Shown one piece after another: positions 61,001 to 64,000 of a stretch of 64,000 nt of DNA; positions within the stretch are counted from its first letter, which is position 1, and every line of letters starts with the position of its first letter. Origin of the DNA: Lonepinella sp042485795 (GTDB lineage: Bacteria; Pseudomonadota; Gammaproteobacteria; Enterobacterales; Pasteurellaceae); contig NZ_CP169368.1 in the NCBI RefSeq assembly GCF_042485795.1, positions 248,001 to 312,000 on the forward strand, read 5' to 3'. A program made the position numbers and the translations under genes. Below the pieces are notes generated by a model. That model saw nothing but the letters and a program-made list of their open reading frames with translations. It ran no database searches and was not told the origin of the DNA.

Positions 61001-64000
61001 GAAAATGTAGCTTCTGCGATTAACAATGCTGGTTTCACCTTAAAAACATCGGCAAATGGTGGTACAAAGGATGCAACATCAACAGCAGATGAATTAATCA
61101 ATGCAGGTGATGTAATTGATTTAGTGGCAGGTAAGAACTTAACTGTCAAACAAGAAGCAAATGGTACTGTTACTTATGCTCTTGCGAAAGAAATAGATCT
61201 TAATAAAGTGACGACTGGTAATACTGTAATGGATACCAATGGTATCACTATTGCAGCTCCAACGGGTGCAACTACCACAGCAGTTAAATTAACCAATACA
61301 GGCTTAGATAATGGTGGTAATAAAATCACCAATGTTGCGGCTGGTACAGATGAAAATGATGCCGTGAATGTAGGTCAATTAACTGACGAATTAGCCATTA
61401 TTGATGACGCTATTGCAGCCTCACAAGAAGAAGTCACATCTAATGATAAATCCGTAACTATCGCAACCACTCAAAATGCTGATGGAGCTAATGTATTTGA
61501 TTTATCAGTTAATGTTGATGATACAACTATTACTAAAGATGCCACAACAGGTCAACTTAAAGCGAATACCGTTAATTTCACTACAGATGCTAAAGGCAGT
61601 GTAACCGCTAATACAAATCCTAATTCTCTGGCTACCGCCGGTGATATTGCAAAAGCTATTAATAGTTCAGGATTTACTGCAAAAGCGAATGGTGATGCAG
61701 GTGAATTGATTACAGCAGGTAAGGAAGTCAACTTCATTAATGGTGATAATATAGCAATCACCCGTAGTGGAAGTAATTTTACAGTGGCAACTACTAAAGA
61801 TGTTAAATTTGATAGTGTTACTGTAGGTAATGTCAAAGTTGATGGTACAACTAACAAAATCACTGGTTTAGAAGCTGGAACAGATGCGAATGATGCGGTG
61901 AATGTTCAACAACTTACAGATGAATTGGCAATTATTGATGACGCTATTGCTGCTTCACAAGAGGAAGTGACCACATCAGATAGTGCATTAAAAGTAACTA
62001 CCTCCACAAACACCACTACTGGTGCCAATATTTATGATATCGCTATTAATTCTGTTGCTCTGGCAACAGATTCTAACGGCAAGGTGACCGCTCCAACAAC
62101 TGCTGATGCAGGTAAATTAGTCACGGCAGAAAATGTAGCTTCTGCGATTAACAATGCTGGTTTCACCTTAAAAACATCGGCAAATGGTGGTACAAAGGAT
62201 GCAACATCCACAGCAGATGAATTAATCAATGCAGGTGATGTAATTGATTTAGTGGCAGGTAAGAACTTAACTGTCAAACAAGAAGCGAATGGTACCGTTA
62301 CTTATGCAACTAAAAACGATGTTAATTTTACCACGGTAACAACTGAAGACGCAGCGGGTAACAAAACTGTTACTAGCGGGACAGGTATCGTTATTACTCC
62401 TAATACTGGAAATGCTGTTAGCTTGACTGGTAACGGGTTAGATAATGGTGGTAATAAAATTACCAATGTTGCAGCTGGTACAGATGAAAATGATGCCGTG
62501 AATGTAGGTCAATTAACTGACGAATTAGCCATTATTGATGACGCTATTGCAGCCTCACAAGAAGAAGTCACATCTAATGATAAATCCGTAACTATCGCAA
62601 CCACTCAAAATGCTGATGGAGCTAATGTATTTGATTTATCAGTTAATGTTGATGATACAACTATTACTAAAGATGCCACAACAGGTCAACTTAAAGCGAA
62701 TACCGTTAATTTCACTACAGATGCTAAAGGCAGTGTAACCGCTAATACAAATCCTAATTCTCTGGCTACCGCCGGTGATATTGCAAACGCTATTAATAGT
62801 TCAGGCTTTACTGCAAAAGCGAATGGTGATTCTGGCGAATTGATTACAGCAGGTGAGGAAGTCAACTTCATTAATGGCGATAATATAGCAATCACCCGTA
62901 GTGGAAGCAATTTCACGGTGGCAACTACTAAAAATGTTACATTTAATAGTGTTAGTGTAGGAAATGTCAAAGTTGATGGTACAACCAATAAAATTACTGG
63001 TTTAACCGCAGGTACGGCGGATACTGACGCTGTCAATGTGGGTCAATTAAATAAAGAAGTTGCTGCCTCAAAAGAGGAAGTGACCACATCAGATAGTGCA
63101 TTAAAAGTAACTACCTCTACAAACGCCACCACTGGTGCTAATATTTATGATATTGCTATTAATTCTGTTGCTCTGGCAACAGATGCTAACGGCAAGATTA
63201 CCGCTCCAACAACTGCTGATGCAGGTAAATTAGTCACGGCAGAAAATGTAGCTTCTGCGATTAACAATGCTGGTTTTACCTTAAAGACATCTGCAAATGG
63301 TGGTGAGAAGATTTCTGGCGATGATGAAATCATTAATGCTGGAGATGAGATTAACTTAGCTGCAGGTAAAAACTTAACCGTTCAACAAAATACGCAAGGT
63401 CAAGTTATCTTTAGCACAGCTGAAAATGTTGAGTTTACAACGGTAACTGCTGGCGGCACTAGAATTTCTTCTGCAGGCTTAACATTTGTTGATCCATTCA
63501 CAGGTGTTCAAAAAGGTTATAGTCCAAGCATCACTGCAACAGGTATTAATGCTGGTGGTACTAAAATTACTAACGTTGAAGCTGGTGTAGATGATACTGA
63601 CGCAGTAAATGTCGGTCAGTTAAGTGACGCTATTGCGTTATTAGACGAAAGCATTGCTGCTTCACAGGAAGAAGTAAAATCTACGGATAACTCCGTGAAA
63701 GTAACCACAACAAAAAATACTGATCAAGCCAATGTATTTGATCTGTCTGTTAATGTAGATGAAAAAAGTATTACCAAGGATAGTACTGGTGCATTACAAG
63801 TTAAAACGACTAATTTAACGACAATTACTGATGGTAAAGTTGATACACCTACAGATACTGATGCTTTAGCTACCGCTGCCAATGTTGCTGATGCAATTAA
63901 CAATGCTGGTTTTACCTTAAAAACATCGGCAAATGGTGGTACAAAGGATACCGCATCAACAGCAGATGAATTAATCAATGCAGGTGAGGTGATTGATTTA
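55100..64000 (+). CDS. Giant trimeric autotransporter adhesin (YadA/Hia type), 5' part, continues past the window
   Basis: One open frame of 2,967 codons from the ATG at 55100 to the right edge, no stop met; frame checked at several points. The N-terminal region of about 60 residues is hydrophilic and then hydrophobic (AYNLFTSALILMSGQSFAG), an extended signal peptide. It is followed by a domain with two cysteines. Residues about 197-433 hold some 17 YadA-head repeats of 14 residues (AVALGNTTTASGES type). Then come neck motifs (AGTQDTDAVNVAQL) and a long stalk with many GTDANDAVNVQQL-like necks separated by beta modules. The C-terminal membrane anchor lies outside the window. It would mediate adhesion or autoaggregation at the cell surface. 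Confidence 0.93.
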   Translation, partial: MNVHKSSTIAQATSGSGKNSPMMRATSSSVSKSNAKAKFFAYNLFTSALILMSGQSFAGTGIYVNDGTDASCSVTFDGGSGGDIYTGMYSLNSSLVTSANRIDSGFTMKAGAADFIKYYYPQNSCLTSDKETQTYRTLFYGDANYSGSKHLTLGGRLDVNSGIIGVGNRGTNGTSATNSIRMGTGTSLNDTNDKNNAITIGVNSSASAESAVALGNTTTASGESTVAIGTLAKSTNYRAVAVGHNAQATGSRSTALGTESVASVESAVAIGDTSNASAKSALALGTSSVASGTDSAALGSRANATATSALAVGSTANATARNATAVGGQAQASGETSVALGTAANASKGNTVAVGASSSAAGDNAIAVGVKTTATTNSAIAIGNQANATGETSSIAIGRQSVASGTSSIAQGYKSSATVANSVALGSNSVASTAAGTVGTDPLSVASTTDLASTTWKSTYAAVSVGNGSTATRQITSVAAGTQDTDAVNVAQLKAAGFKLATTASAGEVDNSSTADKNIQNGETLTVDAGKNIKVTQTGQNVSIATKDEVEFTSVTAAGTKLSSAGLTFVDSTGTQVANSPSITATGINAGNNKITNVANGTGANDAVNFSQLQASQAASKEDVKSTDKTVTVTKTQGADNSNIFDLSVNVDGTSITKNSTTGALQVNTTTLTTTGGKVDTPANTNALATASDIANAINNSGFTAKANSDSGELITAGEEVNFINGENIAITRDGSNFTVATAKNVTFDNVTVGGVKVDGTTNKITGLEAGTANTDAVNVGQLNKEVAASKEAVITSDSALKVTTSTNTTTGANIYDIAVNTVALTTGTNGSITAPATADEGKLVTAKDVASAINNAGFTLKTSANGGKKDTTSTTDELINAGEVIDLAAGKNLTVKQEADGKVTYSLADEITLNKVTTGNTVMDTNGITIAAPTGGTTTDVKLTNSGLDNGNNKITNVANGTGTNDAVNFSQLQASKEEVKSDDKSVKITQSQNTTTGANIYDLSVAIDGTTVTKDASTGQLKANTVDFTIDTAGKVTANTSDNALATAGDIAKAINGSGFTAKANSDSGELITAGEEVNFINGDNIAITRSGSNFTVATTKDVTFNSVSVGNVKVDGTTNKITGLEAGTDANDAVNVQQLTDELAIIDDAIAASQEEVTTSDSALKVTTSTNTTTGANIYDIAINSVALATDSNGKVTAPTTADAGKLVTAENVASAINNAGFTLKTSANGGTKDATSTADELINAGDVIDLVAGKNLTVKQEANGTVTYALAKEIDLNKVTTGNTVMDTNGITIAAPTGATTTAVKLTNTGLDNGGNKITNVAAGTDENDAVNVGQLTDELAIIDDAIAASQEEVTSNDKSVTIATTQNADGANVFDLSVNVDDTTITKDATTGQLKANTVNFTTDAKGSVTANTNPNSLATAGDIANAINSSGFTAKANGDSGELITAGEEVNFINGDNIAITRSGSNFTVATTKDVTFNSVSVGNVKVDGTTNKITGLEAGTDANDAVNVQQLTDELAIIDDAIAASQEEVTTSDSALTVTTSTNATTGANIYDIAINSVALATDTNGKVTAPDAADEGKLVTAKDVASAINNAGFTLKTSANGGTKDATSTADELINAGDVIDLVAGKNLTVKQEANGTVTYATKNDVNFTTVTTEDAAGNKTVTSGTGIVITPNTGNAVSLTGNGLDNGGNKITNVAAGTDENDAVNVGQLTDELAIIDDAIAASQEEVTSNDKSVTIATTQNADGANVFDLSVNVDDTTITKDATTGQLKANTVNFTTDAKGSVTANTNPNSLATAGDIANAINSSGFTAKANSDAGELITAGEEVNFVNGNNIEITRQGSNFTVATAKDVKFDNVTVGNVKVDGTTNKITGLEAGTDANDAVNVQQLTDELAIIDDAIAASQEEVTTSDSALKVTTSTNTTTGANIYDIAINSVALATDSNGKVTAPTTADAGKLVTAENVASAINNAGFTLKTSANGGTKDATSTADELINAGDVIDLVAGKNLTVKQEANGTVTYALAKEIDLNKVTTGNTVMDTNGITIAAPTGATTTAVKLTNTGLDNGGNKITNVAAGTDENDAVNVGQLTDELAIIDDAIAASQEEVTSNDKSVTIATTQNADGANVFDLSVNVDDTTITKDATTGQLKANTVNFTTDAKGSVTANTNPNSLATAGDIAKAINSSGFTAKANGDAGELITAGKEVNFINGDNIAITRSGSNFTVATTKDVKFDSVTVGNVKVDGTTNKITGLEAGTDANDAVNVQQLTDELAIIDDAIAASQEEVTTSDSALKVTTSTNTTTGANIYDIAINSVALATDSNGKVTAPTTADAGKLVTAENVASAINNAGFTLKTSANGGTKDATSTADELINAGDVIDLVAGKNLTVKQEANGTVTYATKNDVNFTTVTTEDAAGNKTVTSGTGIVITPNTGNAVSLTGNGLDNGGNKITNVAAGTDENDAVNVGQLTDELAIIDDAIAASQEEVTSNDKSVTIATTQNADGANVFDLSVNVDDTTITKDATTGQLKANTVNFTTDAKGSVTANTNPNSLATAGDIANAINSSGFTAKANGDSGELITAGEEVNFINGDNIAITRSGSNFTVATTKNVTFNSVSVGNVKVDGTTNKITGLTAGTADTDAVNVGQLNKEVAASKEEVTTSDSALKVTTSTNATTGANIYDIAINSVALATDANGKITAPTTADAGKLVTAENVASAINNAGFTLKTSANGGEKISGDDEIINAGDEINLAAGKNLTVQQNTQGQVIFSTAENVEFTTVTAGGTRISSAGLTFVDPFTGVQKGYSPSITATGINAGGTKITNVEAGVDDTDAVNVGQLSDAIALLDESIAASQEEVKSTDNSVKVTTTKNTDQANVFDLSVNVDEKSITKDSTGALQVKTTNLTTITDGKVDTPTDTDALATAANVADAINNAGFTLKTSANGGTKDTASTADELINAGEVIDL
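58505..63028 (+). repeat. Higher-order direct repeats inside the adhesin stalk (2 x 2,262 bp)
   Basis: Two consecutive units, about 58505-60766 and 60767-63028, are near-identical: 58505-59388 matches 60767-61650 almost exactly, and an offset of 2,262 bp holds for many landmarks. Each unit contains two modules of about 1.13 kb that differ in a cassette (LAKEIDLNKV in one, TKNDVNFTTV in the other). The length is a multiple of three. Boundaries are approximate. Confidence 0.85.

Noticed and set aside
55250..63978. Many minus-strand open frames of 60-140 codons across the adhesin region, rich in Val, Ala, Leu and Pro
   Set aside because: They are antisense shadows of the repetitive adhesin codons: they recur with the same module spacing (about 1,128-1,134 bp), have no ribosome binding sites, and the + frame is continuous and makes a recognisable protein.

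Overview
The window comes from a Pasteurellaceae genome. The 9-mer AAGTGCGGT (or its complement ACCGCACTT), the core of the Haemophilus-type DNA uptake signal, occurs about thirty times. Nearly every housekeeping protein looks like a Haemophilus/Pasteurella orthologue, and DNA is AT-rich. The Actinobacillus-type variant of the uptake signal was not noticed, which points to the Haemophilus / Aggregatibacter / Pasteurella / Avibacterium side of the family. The species cannot be named from sequence alone.

Layout. 1-6.3 kb: maltose regulon (start of malK leftward; malE-malF-malG-malS rightward) with CRP-like sites between the divergent units. 6.4-20.8 kb: a block resembling the E. coli cysE-gpsA-secB-yibN / envC-yibQ neighbourhood, plus gpmA, a GNAT acetyltransferase, trmA-fieF-rsmJ, mutS, dtd-yihY and trmL. 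21.1-28.1 kb: an oxidoreductase, an FMN reductase, a pirin, ridA-gph-trpS, a periplasmic protein, glpX and zapB. 28.2-33.3 kb: glycerol-3-phosphate regulon (glpR; glpD-glpT-glpQ leftward, with a perfect CRP core upstream). 33.4-40.0 kb: yigL and the ilvGM-ilvD-ilvA branched-chain amino acid genes. 40.1-40.7 kb: higBA toxin-antitoxin pair. 40.8-46.7 kb: lptD, tag, mobA, yihD, dsbA, maoP, hldD.

46.8-52.4 kb is an accessory island lying between hldD and the other LPS-heptose genes (waaF, waaC). It holds an unknown membrane-anchored coiled-coil protein, a wrecked methylase-helicase restriction gene whose middle is replaced by a complete GGNCC-type (Eco47II-like) restriction-modification pair, and a methyltransferase-like gene. 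That gene is preceded by 182 bp of uninterrupted CACAG pentanucleotide repeat in a short leader frame that ends in an ATGA overlap with it. The island ends with a YoeB/Txe-like toxin-antitoxin module of three small genes. No uptake signals were seen in it. waaF, a solitary HEPN-type protein and waaC follow.

55.1 kb to the right edge is a single open frame of at least 2,967 codons on the + strand, running off the window. It encodes a giant trimeric autotransporter adhesin: a long signal region, a YadA-type head of about 17 fourteen-residue repeats, then necks and long stalk modules of about 1.13 kb. These are arranged in two higher-order repeats of 2,262 bp. All other frames in this stretch are shadows.

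Functionally the window combines carbon acquisition (maltose, glycerol phosphate), envelope biogenesis (LptD with its disulfide catalyst DsbA, LPS heptose synthesis, EnvC) and an accessory zone of restriction, toxin-antitoxin and adhesin genes. Repeat-driven variation is expected in that zone. Intergenic gaps above about 300 bp are few: 1-448 is the mal control region, and 20838-21130 (293 bp) holds only a terminator-like hairpin that I can recognise.
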